A DNA stretch of 64,000 nt. Origin: Burkholderia sp. Ax-1719. GTDB taxonomy: Bacteria > Pseudomonadota > Gammaproteobacteria > Burkholderiales > Burkholderiaceae. Below, piece by piece: positions 1 through 8,949 of this stretch. The translations under genes were made by a program, and so were the position numbers. The notes under the pieces were generated by a model. That model was not told the origin of the DNA, did not search any database, and saw only the letters and a list, made by a program, of their open reading frames with translations. The stretch spans positions 372,001 to 436,000 of the forward strand of contig NZ_VWWJ01000004.1 in NCBI RefSeq assembly GCF_011753055.1, read 5' to 3'. The number at the start of each line of letters is the position of its first letter. Within the stretch, counting starts at the first letter, position 1.

Positions 1-779
1 CCAACGCAGCCGAGCACCCACGGCGGCCGATCGGGCAGCAGCAAGGGCGCGGCGACGCACGCCAGCTCCGGCTCCCAGTCGCCATGCAGCATGCCGAAGC
101 CCAGCTCGCGCACCTGGGCGATCTTTTCGTTCATGCGGCGCTCGATGATGGGGCGGTTTTCATCGGGCTGCCGTTCGAGTTCGCCCAGCAGAAAACTGCG
201 CTCCGATTCAGGCAGCGCGGCCAGTAGCGCCCAGCCCATCAGCGAATAGGCGATGTGCATGCGCATGCCCGGTTGCAGTTGCAGATCGAGCACCGCGCGG
301 CTGCCGATCTGCGTATCCAGGATGAGAATGTCGAAACGGTCGCGTGTGCCGAGCAGTACGTAGGCGTCGCTGGCTTCGGCGAGCTTGCGCATTTCGACGC
401 TCGCGAGGCGCTGGAGATCGGGATCGGAAATGGCCGCGTAACCCAGCGCGAGCGATGCGGGCGCCAGCGAATACTTGCGGCTGGCCTTGTCGTGATGCAG
501 GTAGCCGAGCGCAACCAGCGAGCGCAGCAGGCGCAACACGGTGGGGGCGGGAATGCCGGTCGCCTGGGCGATTTCCAGATTGCCGAGCCACGCCTTGCCG
601 GGGCCGAACACCGACAGGATCGACAGTCCGCGTGCGAGCGGCGTCACCATTGCGCTGCTGGGCGCGCGTTCGCCGCGTTGCGGCTTCGGCCATAAGGTGT
701 CAAGGCCATGCGGGCCGTTGCTGGACCTCGCGTCGACATGCGTCGGCAGGCTTCTACCGGGTTGCATGCGTGTCTCCAT
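1..779 (-). CDS. IclR-family transcriptional regulator (3' end outside window)
   Basis: The minus-strand frame is open from the ATG at 779 to the window edge (259 codons). It reads as an IclR protein: after a polar leader of about 45 residues comes VTPLARGLSILSVFGP, then a winged-helix segment containing IAQATGIPAPTVLRLLRSL and ALGYLHHDKASRKYSLAPAS. The C-terminal ligand-binding IclR domain follows, with the typical MGWALLAALPESER stretch. ATGs at 767 and 650 are alternative starts. It is the fourth IclR regulator of the window (others at 16068, 16865 and 24297) and has the same domain layout. It is transcribed away from the hydrolase gene, 112 bp upstream. Role inferred: control of the adjoining catabolic genes. 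The C-terminus cannot be judged. Confidence 0.88.
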   Translation of the reverse strand, partial: METRMQPGRSLPTHVDARSSNGPHGLDTLWPKPQRGERAPSSAMVTPLARGLSILSVFGPGKAWLGNLEIAQATGIPAPTVLRLLRSLVALGYLHHDKASRKYSLAPASLALGYAAISDPDLQRLASVEMRKLAEASDAYVLLGTRDRFDILILDTQIGSRAVLDLQLQPGMRMHIAYSLMGWALLAALPESERSFLLGELERQPDENRPIIERRMNEKIAQVRELGFGMLHGDWEPELACVAAPLLLPDRPPWVLGCV

Positions 780-891
780 CTGTTTGTGCGAACCGCGGCC
801 GTGTCCGGACGGGTGAGGGCGCGTGTACATGTTTCAAGCCGAATCCTACTACCATCGCGCCCTTCGCGACGTCGAGGCCTGCAACGGGCCG

Positions 892-1821
892 TCATCGACG
901 TACCCGATCGCGCAGTCGTTCGCAGATGAAGCGGATGCCGCTGCGGCTGCCGGGCAGCAGGCCGACCATCATCAGAAAGCCATGCATCTGCCCCGGCGCA
1001 CGCAGATGATGAACGGGCACGCCGGCCTGGGCGAGGCGCTGTGCGTAGGCCTCGCCTTCGTCGCGCAGTACGTCGTGTTCCGCCGTCACGACGATGGCTT
1101 CCGGCAGGCCGGAACAATCGGCTTCGCGCAGCGGCGAGGCCAGATTCGACTGCCTCGCGGCATCGGCAGGCGCGTAATGGTTCCAGTAGGCCATCATCGC
1201 GTCACGAGTCGTCAGAAGCTGATTGTCGGGCGCAACGTATGACGGGCGGTCGAAGTCACAGTCCGTTACGGGATAGACGAGCAGTTGTCCGGCGAGCGGC
1301 AGGCTGCGCTCGCGGCGGGCGAGTAACGTGACCGCGATGGCGAGGTTCGCTCCCGCGCTGTCGCCACCGACGAACACCGGCAACTGCGCGCCGAGCAGGG
1401 CGCGTTGCTGGCTGGCGAGCCACTGCGCGGCTTGCCAGGCATCGTGCACCGGTCCCGGGAACGGATGTTCCGGCGCTTTCCGGTATTCGACGAGCGCGAC
1501 CGCGACGCCCGCACCCGCAGCGATTTCCCGGCACAAAGGCGTGAACTCGTCGATGCCGCCCACGACCCAGCCGCCGCCGTGAAAGTACACCAGCAGCGCT
1601 TGCGGGTTTTCTTGCGGCACGAACAGACGCGCACGAAGCAGGCCGCCATCGACAGGGATGTCGAGCGCAATACTCGCACGCACCTCCGCGCCCGCAGAGA
1701 GCAGCGACGTGATGCGGGAGAACGCGGCGCGCGCCTCTTCGGGCGACATCAGATGACGCGGCTTCGATGCCGATGCTGCGGCAGCTTCGACGAACGCGCG
1801 GGTTTCGGCGTCAAGGCTCAT
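892..1821 (-). CDS. alpha/beta hydrolase, hormone-sensitive-lipase (HSL) type esterase
   Basis: A 309-residue esterase of the HSL/acetyl-hydrolase family. HGGGW at 81-85 forms the oxyanion hole. The nucleophile elbow GDSAG at 153-157 gives Ser155. Asp250 (EHDVLRD) and His280 (MHGF) complete the triad. The ATG at 1821 overlaps the upstream SDR stop by 4 nt (ATGA), so translation is coupled; an open frame extends much further upstream, but that part only shadows the SDR gene. It is the last gene of a three-gene minus-strand operon (SnoaL-like protein, SDR, hydrolase) that diverges from a Baeyer-Villiger monooxygenase. In that setting the likely job is opening the ester or lactone made by the monooxygenase. 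The substrate is not determinable. Confidence 0.92.
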   Translation of the reverse strand: MSLDAETRAFVEAAAASASKPRHLMSPEEARAAFSRITSLLSAGAEVRASIALDIPVDGGLLRARLFVPQENPQALLVYFHGGGWVVGGIDEFTPLCREIAAGAGVAVALVEYRKAPEHPFPGPVHDAWQAAQWLASQQRALLGAQLPVFVGGDSAGANLAIAVTLLARRERSLPLAGQLLVYPVTDCDFDRPSYVAPDNQLLTTRDAMMAYWNHYAPADAARQSNLASPLREADCSGLPEAIVVTAEHDVLRDEGEAYAQRLAQAGVPVHHLRAPGQMHGFLMMVGLLPGSRSGIRFICERLRDRVRR

Positions 1822-2603
1822 GCCGACAAACCCGCGAGCACGTGCTCCACGCCGCCGAACAGATTCCAGCCCATCGTCGCGGTCGCGCCTGCATCCACGA
1901 CGATGTTCGCGCCGGTGATCGCGGAGGCCGCATCCGAGAGCAGAAAAGCAATCGGCCCAGCCAGTTCGGCGGGTTTGATAACGCGTCCCAGTGCGGTCTG
2001 CTGCGCCATGACAGCGGGATCGCGTTCGCCGCGCGCATAGCTGGCTTCGATCACCGGCGTGCAGACCGGGCCCGGCGAAACCGCGTTCACACGCACGCCT
2101 TGCCGCCCGAAGTAGACGGCAAGCGATCCCGCTAGATTGATCATCGCGGCTTTCGACGGACCGTAGACGAGGTGCGGTGTCGGCATCATGCCGGCCAGCG
2201 AAGACAGCATCACGATGCTGCCGTGTCCGCGCGCGGCCATGCGCAGCCCGATCGAGCGGCACACCGCATATGCACCGCGCGCGTTGATGTCCATGATGCG
2301 ATCCCAGACCGGCAGGTCGGCCTGCTGCGGACCTTGTGCGGGCGGGATCACACCGGCTGCGAACACCAGACCGTCGATGGGGCCGCAATCGCGCTCGATA
2401 GCCGCGATGCACGAGTCGATTACGTCGATCTCGCTGACGTCGAGCGGATACGCGCGCCCGGCCACCTCAGTAGCGACACGCTCGGCGGCGGCCAGATCCC
2501 GGTCGACGACGATCGGGTTCCAGTGCGAGGCGAGCGCGGCGCAGCAAGCCGCGCCAATGCCGCCTGCGCCGCCGACCACGACCACGTTTTTACGTGATGC
2601 CAT
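1818..2603 (-). CDS. short-chain dehydrogenase/reductase (SDR)
   Basis: A 261-residue classical SDR. The NAD(P)-binding glycine motif GGAGGIG is at residues 11-17, Asp35 at the end of beta-2 suggests NAD preference, the catalytic serine is in MLSSLAG (134-135), and the Tyr147-x3-Lys151 pair is in VYGPSK. The middle gene of the operon with the SnoaL-like protein 51 bp upstream and the HSL hydrolase overlapping its 3' end by 4 nt. The likely reaction is oxidation of a secondary alcohol to the ketone used by the divergently encoded monooxygenase. That role is an inference from neighbours; the family is certain. Confidence 0.93.
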   Translation of the reverse strand: MASRKNVVVVGGAGGIGAACCAALASHWNPIVVDRDLAAAERVATEVAGRAYPLDVSEIDVIDSCIAAIERDCGPIDGLVFAAGVIPPAQGPQQADLPVWDRIMDINARGAYAVCRSIGLRMAARGHGSIVMLSSLAGMMPTPHLVYGPSKAAMINLAGSLAVYFGRQGVRVNAVSPGPVCTPVIEASYARGERDPAVMAQQTALGRVIKPAELAGPIAFLLSDAASAITGANIVVDAGATATMGWNLFGGVEHVLAGLSA

Positions 2604-2654
2604 TGTTGTCTCCGTTAGATGTTGTTTTGAAGGTATTGCGTCGTATCCGGCGCT

Positions 2655-3227
2655 TCAGTTCAAGCCGATCTCCGTTCGGACCGCGAACACGGGATCGAGC
2701 CGATCGCGACGGCCAAGCGTCCATGCCGGGTTGAGCGCGTTGTCGTTGGCATCAACGGCCTCCGACTGAATCGCGTCGAAAACGGTGCGTCGCTGGGCGA
2801 TCCGCCACTCGTCGCTGCGCTTTTCGAAGCGGTCGACATAGCGGCCGAATACTTCGACGCGGCTGTTGCCTGCGCTGTCGCCGAGGCGGGCGGCCAGCAT
2901 CGCGCGGTGCGCGTCGGCCTGCGGCGCGAGTTCCAGACGCGCGACGAAATATGTCTCGACTGCCGCGACGCTGGCGGACGCGAACTCGATGAGGCAATTG
3001 CCCAGAAAGTGCGTGGATTTCAGCAGGCTCGGCGCATCGTGCCGTTCTCTCACCCACGCAATGAAATCGTCTCGTGTGCCTTTGAAATCGGCGTGATCGT
3101 CGTGGCCATCCTCGAAGAACGCGGCGCGCACGAGCGCCCAGTCGCGGCGGTCGACACCTCGTGCGTAACGCAACAACGCGTCGCGAATCAGGTCCTTGTC
3201 GATCAGAAGTTGCAGGGCGGCAGACAC
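2655..3227 (-). CDS. SnoaL-like / NTF2-fold protein
   Basis: A 190-residue protein starting MSAALQLLIDKDLIRDALLRYARG and continuing GVDRRDWALVRAAFFEDGHDDHADFKG. This is the typical opening of SnoaL_4-type (NTF2-like cone fold) proteins, which act as small isomerases, hydrolases or dehydratases, or as non-catalytic binding proteins. It is the first gene of the minus-strand operon with the SDR and HSL hydrolase and follows a promoter with the shared activator box. No specific reaction can be assigned. A role on a lactone or ketone intermediate is a guess from context. Confidence 0.85.
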   Translation of the reverse strand: MSAALQLLIDKDLIRDALLRYARGVDRRDWALVRAAFFEDGHDDHADFKGTRDDFIAWVRERHDAPSLLKSTHFLGNCLIEFASASVAAVETYFVARLELAPQADAHRAMLAARLGDSAGNSRVEVFGRYVDRFEKRSDEWRIAQRRTVFDAIQSEAVDANDNALNPAWTLGRRDRLDPVFAVRTEIGLN

Positions 3228-3282
3228 GGTGTGGTTCTCCTCTCGTTTGACGGCGTCAACGATGCAGAGCCGCCCAGGGGCG

Positions 3283-3316
3283 TGTCAACGCGCCTCGCGC
3301 GCCTATGCCGTACTTT
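3283..3316 (-). promoter_or_regulatory. activator-box promoter P1 (SnoaL-SDR-hydrolase operon)
   Basis: Read on the minus strand: AAAGTACGGCAT (core 3313-3305), then exactly 16 nt, then TTGACA at 3288-3283 as a consensus -35. No clear -10 follows at 17 nt (GCATCG). It points to the gene starting at 3227 and is divergent to P2, whose core lies 50 bp away. One of nine sites with identical spacing. Confidence 0.7.
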
Positions 3317-3360
3317 GAAATCGCCCATGGTCGCTTGCGAGCCGCCGTCAGGCCGATTTC

Positions 3361-3418
3361 AATGTACGGCAAGGCATCGCCATCGCCGTTGATGCGCATG
3401 ACCGCGCCGTCATTCAAT
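3361..3418 (+). promoter_or_regulatory. activator-box promoter P2 (Baeyer-Villiger monooxygenase operon)
   Basis: Core GTACGGCAA at 3364-3372, preceded by TTTCAAT, followed after exactly 16 nt by TTGATG (3389-3394) and, after 18 nt, by TTCAAT (3413-3418) as a -10. It drives the gene starting at 3472. Confidence 0.7.
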
Positions 3419-3471
3419 AAGTCCCTGCAAAGAGCAAATCCGAACAGCAAACACTTTCCAGGAGACAACTC

Positions 3472-5127
3472 ATGAACCAACCACACATGGACGCGGACGT
3501 GCTGGACGCTGTCGTCATCGGTGCAGGTTTTGGCGGACTGTATGCGATCAAACGGCTCACCGACGCGGGCTTCAAGATCCAGGCATTCGAATCCGGCGAC
3601 GGCGTCGGCGGCACCTGGTACTGGAATCGCTACCCCGGCGCGCGCGTCGACCTCGAATGCTGGGACTACTCGTATTCGTTTTCTCCCGAGCTTCAGGACG
3701 ATTGGGACTGGCCCGAGCGCTATCCGACTTCTGCGGAACTGCTGCGCTACCTGAATCACGTCGCCGATCGCTTCGATCTGCGTCGGCACGTGCGCTTCAA
3801 TACGCGCGTGGAATCGGCGGCATTCGATGAAACGCGCAATCTCTGGCGCGTAACGACATCGGACGGCGCGGTCACGTACGCACGCTTTTTCGTTCCCGCG
3901 ACGGGTGTGCTTTCGGTGCCGAAGCCGCCCGAAATTCCCGGCATCGACAGCTTCGCCGGGGAAAGCCATCACACCGGCCGCTGGCCGCATCACGAGCTGG
4001 ACTTCAGCAACAAGCGGGTGGGGGTGATCGGCACGGGGTCGTCGGGCATTCAGGTGATTCAGGCGCTGGCGGGCAAGTGCAAGCACCTCACGGTGTTCCA
4101 GCGCACCGCGGTCTACGTGGTGCCCGCGAAGAATCACCCGCTCACGCCGGAGATGCGCGCTCGCGTGCGCGCAACGTATCCCGAACGACGGGCGATCAGC
4201 CGCCTCACGCGCTTTGGCGTCGCGGTGGCGTTTCCGGTGGAGTCCGCGCTCGACGCGACGCCTGAGGAGCGCCTGAAGAAATACGAGAACGCGTGGGAAA
4301 ACAGTCAGTTGCTGGGCTTTCGCATGTGCTACGGCGACATCCTCTCGAACGAGGCATCGAACGAAACCGTGGCCGAGTTCATTCGCGACAAGATCCGCGC
4401 AACGGTGAAAGACCCGGCGACCGCCGAAAAACTGCTGCCGCGCGGCTTCCCCTTCGGCACCAAGCGGCCTTGCCTGGGCGACACCTACTACAGCGTCTAC
4501 AACCGTGACGACGTCACGCTCGTCGATCTTAAGGCCACGCCAATCGAATATGTCGAGCCGCAAGGCGTGGTCACCAGCGAGGGCCTGCACGAACTGGACG
4601 TGCTGATCTACGCAACCGGCTATGACGCGCTGACCGGCGCGCTCACGCATATCGACGTGCGCGGCGTCAACGGCCGCGCGCTGACCGGCAAATGGGCGAG
4701 CGGTGCAAAGACGTATCTGGGCCTGATGACGAGCGGCTTCCCGAACCTGTTCACGGTCACCGGGCCGGGCAGTCCCGGGCCGCTGGCCAATATGTCGATG
4801 AGCATCGAGCAGCACGTCGATTGGATCACGCGATGCATGGTCGATCTGCGCGATGCGGGCGTCGAGCGCATCGATGCGCAGCCGCAGGCCGAAGAAGACT
4901 GGATGCAGCACGTCCAGGACGTGGTGGCGAAGACGCTCTATCTGAAGGCGAATTCGTGGTACGTCGGCGCCAATGTGCCGGGCAAGCCGCAGGTGTTCCT
5001 GCCGTATCTGGGCGGACATGGCGCCTATCGCAAGAAGTGCGACGACGTCGCTGCCGCCGGCTATCCGGGCTTCGTATTGACGCAAGCCGACGCGCCGATC
5101 GGCACCGCACAACAGGAGGCCGCATGA
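3472..5127 (+). CDS. Baeyer-Villiger flavin monooxygenase
   Basis: A 551-residue class B flavoprotein monooxygenase that should insert oxygen next to a ketone using NADPH, FAD and O2, giving an ester or lactone. The FAD Rossmann motif GAGFGG is at 17-22, the type I BVMO fingerprint FAGESHHTGRW at 161-171 (family FxGxxxHxxxW/P), and the NADPH motif GTGSSG at 187-192. The length matches cyclohexanone monooxygenase relatives. The start ATG at 3472 follows CAGGAGAC. The stop overlaps the next SDR (ATGA), so the two form an operon. It lies divergent to an operon with SDR and esterase. Together these suggest alcohol to ketone to lactone to hydroxy acid. Substrate ring size or terpenoid nature cannot be read from the sequence. 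Confidence 0.96.
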   Translation: MNQPHMDADVLDAVVIGAGFGGLYAIKRLTDAGFKIQAFESGDGVGGTWYWNRYPGARVDLECWDYSYSFSPELQDDWDWPERYPTSAELLRYLNHVADRFDLRRHVRFNTRVESAAFDETRNLWRVTTSDGAVTYARFFVPATGVLSVPKPPEIPGIDSFAGESHHTGRWPHHELDFSNKRVGVIGTGSSGIQVIQALAGKCKHLTVFQRTAVYVVPAKNHPLTPEMRARVRATYPERRAISRLTRFGVAVAFPVESALDATPEERLKKYENAWENSQLLGFRMCYGDILSNEASNETVAEFIRDKIRATVKDPATAEKLLPRGFPFGTKRPCLGDTYYSVYNRDDVTLVDLKATPIEYVEPQGVVTSEGLHELDVLIYATGYDALTGALTHIDVRGVNGRALTGKWASGAKTYLGLMTSGFPNLFTVTGPGSPGPLANMSMSIEQHVDWITRCMVDLRDAGVERIDAQPQAEEDWMQHVQDVVAKTLYLKANSWYVGANVPGKPQVFLPYLGGHGAYRKKCDDVAAAGYPGFVLTQADAPIGTAQQEAA

Positions 5128-5894
5128 GCGCGAACCATGGACGTCTTGCGGGCAAGGTTGCCTTCATCACGGGCGCGGGAGCCGGGATCGGGCGCGCGGC
5201 GGCAGAACTGTTCGCCAGCGAAGGGGCGAAGGTCGTGGTGGCCGAGTTCGATGCGCAAAGCGGGCAGGCGAGCGTCGACGCCATTCGCGCCGCAGGCGGC
5301 ACGGCGACCTTCGTACGAACCGACGTCACGAGCGAGGACAGTGTGCGTGACGCCATCGCGGCGGCGCTTGAATTCGGCGGCCGTATCGACGTGCTGTACA
5401 ACAACGCGGGCGGCTCGACCGCGGTCGATGCGCAGGTGACGGACTGCCCGCCTGACGAATTCTGGCGGGCGATCAAGCTCGACCTGTTTGGCACGTGGAT
5501 CACCTGCAAGTATGGAATCGCCGCAATGATGAAAAGCGGCGGCGGGTCGGTGATCAACAGCAGCTCGGTGTTCGCGCTGGTCGGCACGCGCGGCAAGGAC
5601 GCCTACACGGCCGCGAAGGGCGGCATCTCGGCGATCACGCGCTCGATGGCGGTCGAATACGCGCCGCATCGCATACGTGTGAACGCGGTTGCGCCCGCCG
5701 TGACGGTGACGGCGCGCGTGGCGGGACTGCTGGCATCGCAGCCCGACGTCATCAACAAGACCGGCGAGCGCCAGTTGCTGGGCCTGATCGACCCGAAGGA
5801 AGTGGCGCACACGGCGCTCTATCTGGCCTGCGACGAATCGAAAACCACGACGGGACAGATCTTCCCGATCGATGGAGGATTCTCGATCTCGTAA
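5124..5894 (+). CDS. short-chain dehydrogenase/reductase (SDR)
   Basis: A 256-residue classical SDR with GAGAGIG near the N-terminus, NNAGG, the serine in NSSSVF and the YTAAK catalytic pair. The ATG overlaps the monooxygenase stop by 4 nt, so the two proteins are co-produced. It probably oxidises the alcohol precursor of the monooxygenase substrate, or a hydroxy acid released after lactone opening; the direction is inference. The family closest in style is cyclohexanol/3-oxoacyl reductase-like SDRs. Confidence 0.94.
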   Translation: MSANHGRLAGKVAFITGAGAGIGRAAAELFASEGAKVVVAEFDAQSGQASVDAIRAAGGTATFVRTDVTSEDSVRDAIAAALEFGGRIDVLYNNAGGSTAVDAQVTDCPPDEFWRAIKLDLFGTWITCKYGIAAMMKSGGGSVINSSSVFALVGTRGKDAYTAAKGGISAITRSMAVEYAPHRIRVNAVAPAVTVTARVAGLLASQPDVINKTGERQLLGLIDPKEVAHTALYLACDESKTTTGQIFPIDGGFSIS

Positions 5895-5904
5895 CGGTGA
5901 GCGG

Positions 5905-5934
5905 CCGTCCAGCCAGGCCTTGCGTGCTGGACGG
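5905..5934 (+). terminator. hairpin after the monooxygenase-SDR operon
   Basis: CCGTCCAGC (5905-5913) pairs perfectly with GCTGGACGG (5926-5934) across a 12-nt loop, 11 bp after the SDR stop. There is no T-tract, so termination would need a factor or be weak. Confidence 0.45.
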
Positions 5935-5978
5935 TCGACTACGGTTTGCACCCTCCGCGCGCACGGCCACGCGATTTC

Positions 5979-6035
5979 AAAGTACGGAACACATGCGCGT
6001 AAACCCTTGCTCCGTCGTGGCCGTGCTTTTAATGT
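5979..6035 (+). promoter_or_regulatory. activator-box promoter P3 (MFS transporter)
   Basis: TTTCAAAGTACGGAAC with core 5982-5990, 16 nt, TTGCTC (6007-6012), 17 nt, TAATGT (6030-6035). It drives the MFS gene at 6156. Confidence 0.72.
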
Positions 6036-6155
6036 CGGGCTGTTCTCCAGTCAGATTGTCATTCCGATGTATTCCGCAGTCGCAGTGTTCTCCCTCCACG
6101 CCGATCCGCTCGCCCGCCAACGCGCTTCCTCGTCTTTGCCCGCAGTCCCTGCATC

Positions 6156-7712
6156 ATGAAATTCACGCTTGCCCGCGTGCGCGGGATCACGCTCAGGCAC
6201 TGGCGCAGCGATCTGCTGCCGTGGGCGATCGCGTTGGCCGTGGCGATCGATTATTTCGACAACACGATTTTCTCGTTTTTCACGAGCTATATCGCAGGCG
6301 GCATCAACGCCTCACCCGACGAACTGGTCTGGTCGTCGACCGCCTATGCGACCACGTCTGTGCTTGGCATCGTGCAGCAGCAATGGCTGATCGAGCGTCT
6401 TGGCTTCCGGCGTTACCTGAGCGGCTGTCTGTTGATGTTCGCGCTGGGCTCGCTGGCGGCGTCGCTGAGCGAATCGTCGCTGGAACTCGCCATGGCGCGC
6501 GGATTTCAGGGCTATTTCATCGGCCCGATGCTGGGCACCTGCCGCATCTTGCTGCAAACCGGCTTCACGCCGCAGCAGCGCGCTCCGGCCACGCGTCTGT
6601 TCCTGACCCTGATCCTGCTCGCCAGCGCGCTTGCGCCGCTGGCGGGCGGCTATCTGGTTGGCTACTTCGACTGGCGAGCGCTGTTCACGTGCTCGACCGT
6701 GGGCGGTGTCGTGCTTGCGGCGTTTGCGTTTCTGGTGGTGCCGCACATTGGCAGACGCCGTCGCGCCGAGCAGCGTAGCGCGACGCATTTGTGGCCGTAT
6801 CTGCTGTTTGCAGTGGCATTGGGCGGGCTGCAGATCGTCGCGCAACAGGTGCGTTTCGAATTGTTCAGCACCACGCCGATGTTGCCGCTGCTGACGGTGA
6901 CTGGGCTGGCGGCCATCGGCTGGTTCGCCTGGCATCAGTGGCACGATCCTCATCCGCTCGTGCGTCTGAATGCGCTACGCGAAGGGCCCTACCGGCTTGG
7001 CATCGTGCTTTACGCGTTCTACTACTTCATCAGCAACGCGATGGGCTATCTGGTTTCGCGGCTGCTGCAAAGCGGCCTTGGCTATCCCGTGGAGAACGCA
7101 GGTCGTATCGTTGGCTTCACCTCGCTTGCGGCCATTCCGGTGGCGTTTGCCTACTTCCGGTATTCGCAACGGATCCGGCGCAAATGGCTGATCGTGCCGG
7201 GCTTCGCGATGGCGGCCTGTGTGGGCCTGTGGGTGCTCAATCTGCCACCCGACGTCAGCACCGGCTGGCTGTTGCCGCCGCTCGTGCTGCGCGGCTGCCT
7301 GCTGATGTTTATCGCGTTGCCGACCGCCGGCGCGGCATTCCAGATTTTCTCGAACGATGAATTCACCCACGGCTACCGCTTCAAGAATATCGTCAAGCAA
7401 CTGGCTTATTCGCTGTCGACGGCGACTGTCATAATCCTTGAGCAGCATCGTACGGCCGTGCATCAAACGCGCCTTGTAGAATTCGCCAGTCCGTATAACC
7501 CCGTGTTCCAGAACTCACTTGATACGATGACGCATGCGTTCGAGGCGCAAGGACTGGGGGCAGGCGAGGCGCGTGGTCTCTCGCTCGGCCAGTTGGCGAC
7601 CATGGTGGCGCACCAGGCCAGTTTTCTGAGCGTACTGGACGGCTTCGAGATGATCGTGGGGCTTGCGCTGATAGGTGGCGTCGTCGCTCTGATGCAACGA
7701 CAGATCCGCTAA
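6156..7712 (+). CDS. MFS transporter, DHA2 (14-TM) type
   Basis: A 518-residue polytopic membrane protein of the major facilitator superfamily. Repeated hydrophobic segments run through its length, with an early D-x-F-D-N-T-I-F helix (AVAIDYFDNTIFSFF) like that of DHA2 drug/solute antiporters. The length suits a 14-helix member. It has its own activator-box promoter, which ties it to the catabolic regulon. It may export a toxic intermediate or the substrate, or import an organic acid; the DHA2 family mostly exports, so efflux is the safer guess. It is followed 61 bp later by a LysR gene on the same strand. Confidence 0.9.
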   Translation: MKFTLARVRGITLRHWRSDLLPWAIALAVAIDYFDNTIFSFFTSYIAGGINASPDELVWSSTAYATTSVLGIVQQQWLIERLGFRRYLSGCLLMFALGSLAASLSESSLELAMARGFQGYFIGPMLGTCRILLQTGFTPQQRAPATRLFLTLILLASALAPLAGGYLVGYFDWRALFTCSTVGGVVLAAFAFLVVPHIGRRRRAEQRSATHLWPYLLFAVALGGLQIVAQQVRFELFSTTPMLPLLTVTGLAAIGWFAWHQWHDPHPLVRLNALREGPYRLGIVLYAFYYFISNAMGYLVSRLLQSGLGYPVENAGRIVGFTSLAAIPVAFAYFRYSQRIRRKWLIVPGFAMAACVGLWVLNLPPDVSTGWLLPPLVLRGCLLMFIALPTAGAAFQIFSNDEFTHGYRFKNIVKQLAYSLSTATVIILEQHRTAVHQTRLVEFASPYNPVFQNSLDTMTHAFEAQGLGAGEARGLSLGQLATMVAHQASFLSVLDGFEMIVGLALIGGVVALMQRQIR

Positions 7713-7773
7713 CTGGCGGTCACGGGTGAATTAAAGCTGATTTAAAGGCACGATTTAAGGGCAGAGTGTTCAG

Positions 7774-8727
7774 ATGGATAGGTTGCATTGCATGCGCGTA
7801 TTTGCGCGCGTTGCTGAGGAGGGCAGTTTTACGCTTGCCGCCCAGCACTTCGATACCACGACCGCTGCCGTGTCGCGCGCCGTTGCCAGTCTGGAAGCGC
7901 AACTCCAGGCGCGTCTGCTCAATCGCAATACCCGGCGCGTTGCGCTGACCGAAGCGGGCGAACGCTATCTGCGGCGGTGCGAGCAGATTCTTGCTTACAT
8001 CGATCAGGCCGAAGCCGAAGCCGCCAATGCACAGGCCTTGCCTTCCGGCAGACTGCGCGTGCATGCCACAACGGGTTTCGGTCAGACCTATGTCGTGCCC
8101 GCTGTGGTGGAGTATCAACGGCGCCACCGAGCGGTATCGGTGGAACTGACGTTGTCCCAGCACGTGCCCGATATTCTCGACGAAGGATACGACGTCACGG
8201 TTCAATTGAGCGACCGGGATTTACCCGATTCAGGACTGATTTCACACGCGCTGGGGGCACTGCATAGCGTGCTGTGCGCAGCGCCTGCCTATCTGAACCA
8301 GCGCGGCACGCCTTGCAGTGTCGCGGAACTCGCCGGGCATGAGTGTCTGCAACTGTTTACACCGGTGTTTCCGCGCGATAAATGGCGGCTCGATGGCCCG
8401 CGTGGCGTCGAGACTTTCGATCTGCCGCCGCCAACCTTTCAGGTCAACGTCGCCGAAGCCCTGGCCGGTGCGTTGCGCGCCGGCGTAGGCATTGGCGCGC
8501 TGCCTATGTCGACGGCGGTGCCGCCGCTGCGCAACGGCTCGCTGCTGCGGGTGCTGCCGGAATACCGTCTACAGGAATTGACCGTCTACGCAATGTACGC
8601 TTCGCGGCAGTTTCTGGACGCGAAGATCCGCACCTTTGTCGAGCACTTGAAAGCGTCGATTCCGCTGGCGCTGGCCGCAGACGAAGCGGCGCTCAATCTG
8701 CCCGGACATTGCACGAACAGCGTGTGA
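7774..8727 (+). CDS. LysR-family transcriptional regulator
   Basis: A 317-residue LTTR. The N-terminal winged HTH includes EEGSFTLAAQHFDTTTAAVS and RAVASLEAQLQARLLNRNTR, and a two-lobe effector-binding domain follows. The start at 7774 gives the usual MDRLHCMRVF opening. It sits between the MFS and porin genes, all on the plus strand, and has a strong terminator behind it. Its targets are unknown; LTTRs usually act on adjacent or divergent genes, so MFS or porin are candidates. Confidence 0.94.
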   Translation: MDRLHCMRVFARVAEEGSFTLAAQHFDTTTAAVSRAVASLEAQLQARLLNRNTRRVALTEAGERYLRRCEQILAYIDQAEAEAANAQALPSGRLRVHATTGFGQTYVVPAVVEYQRRHRAVSVELTLSQHVPDILDEGYDVTVQLSDRDLPDSGLISHALGALHSVLCAAPAYLNQRGTPCSVAELAGHECLQLFTPVFPRDKWRLDGPRGVETFDLPPPTFQVNVAEALAGALRAGVGIGALPMSTAVPPLRNGSLLRVLPEYRLQELTVYAMYASRQFLDAKIRTFVEHLKASIPLALAADEAALNLPGHCTNSV

Positions 8728-8734
8728 TGCGATA

Positions 8735-8764
8735 CGGCCGCCCCTGCCTGAGCGGCCGATTTTT
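8735..8764 (+). terminator. rho-independent terminator of the LysR gene
   Basis: CGGCCGC (8735-8741) pairs with GCGGCCG (8752-8758) over a 10-nt loop and is followed by ATTTTTC. It lies 8 bp after the LysR stop. Confidence 0.8.
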
Positions 8765-8798
8765 CTCCCTTCCTCTTGCGCACAGATAACGGTTCCCC

Positions 8799-8855
8799 GA
8801 AGTACGGAACGTTTCGAGTCGCCTCGTTGACCCTCGCCTGACCGGTTGCTCTAAT
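8799..8855 (+). promoter_or_regulatory. activator-box promoter P4 (porin)
   Basis: GAAGTACGGAAC (core 8802-8810), 16 nt, TTGACC (8827-8832), 17 nt, TCTAAT (8850-8855). This is the best sigma-70-like member of the set. It predicts a porin leader of about 270 nt, since the start codon is at 9135. Confidence 0.8.
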
Positions 8856-8949
8856 CGACGCAAACGGGGCGCACCAGCGTCTTTCGAATGACCAACAGGT
8901 CAAACGATCAATTAATTAATAAGAAATCCTATTCAATTAACGCGTATTA

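Noticed and set aside
8802..8832. Reading the shared box as an ECF-sigma promoter (GGAAC as -35)
   Set aside because: The second element is TTGAC, often followed by a proper -10 at 17-18 nt (TCTAAT, TACAGT, TTCAAT). That fits activator box plus sigma-70 better; the 15-nt gap to GTT is also short for ECF promoters.
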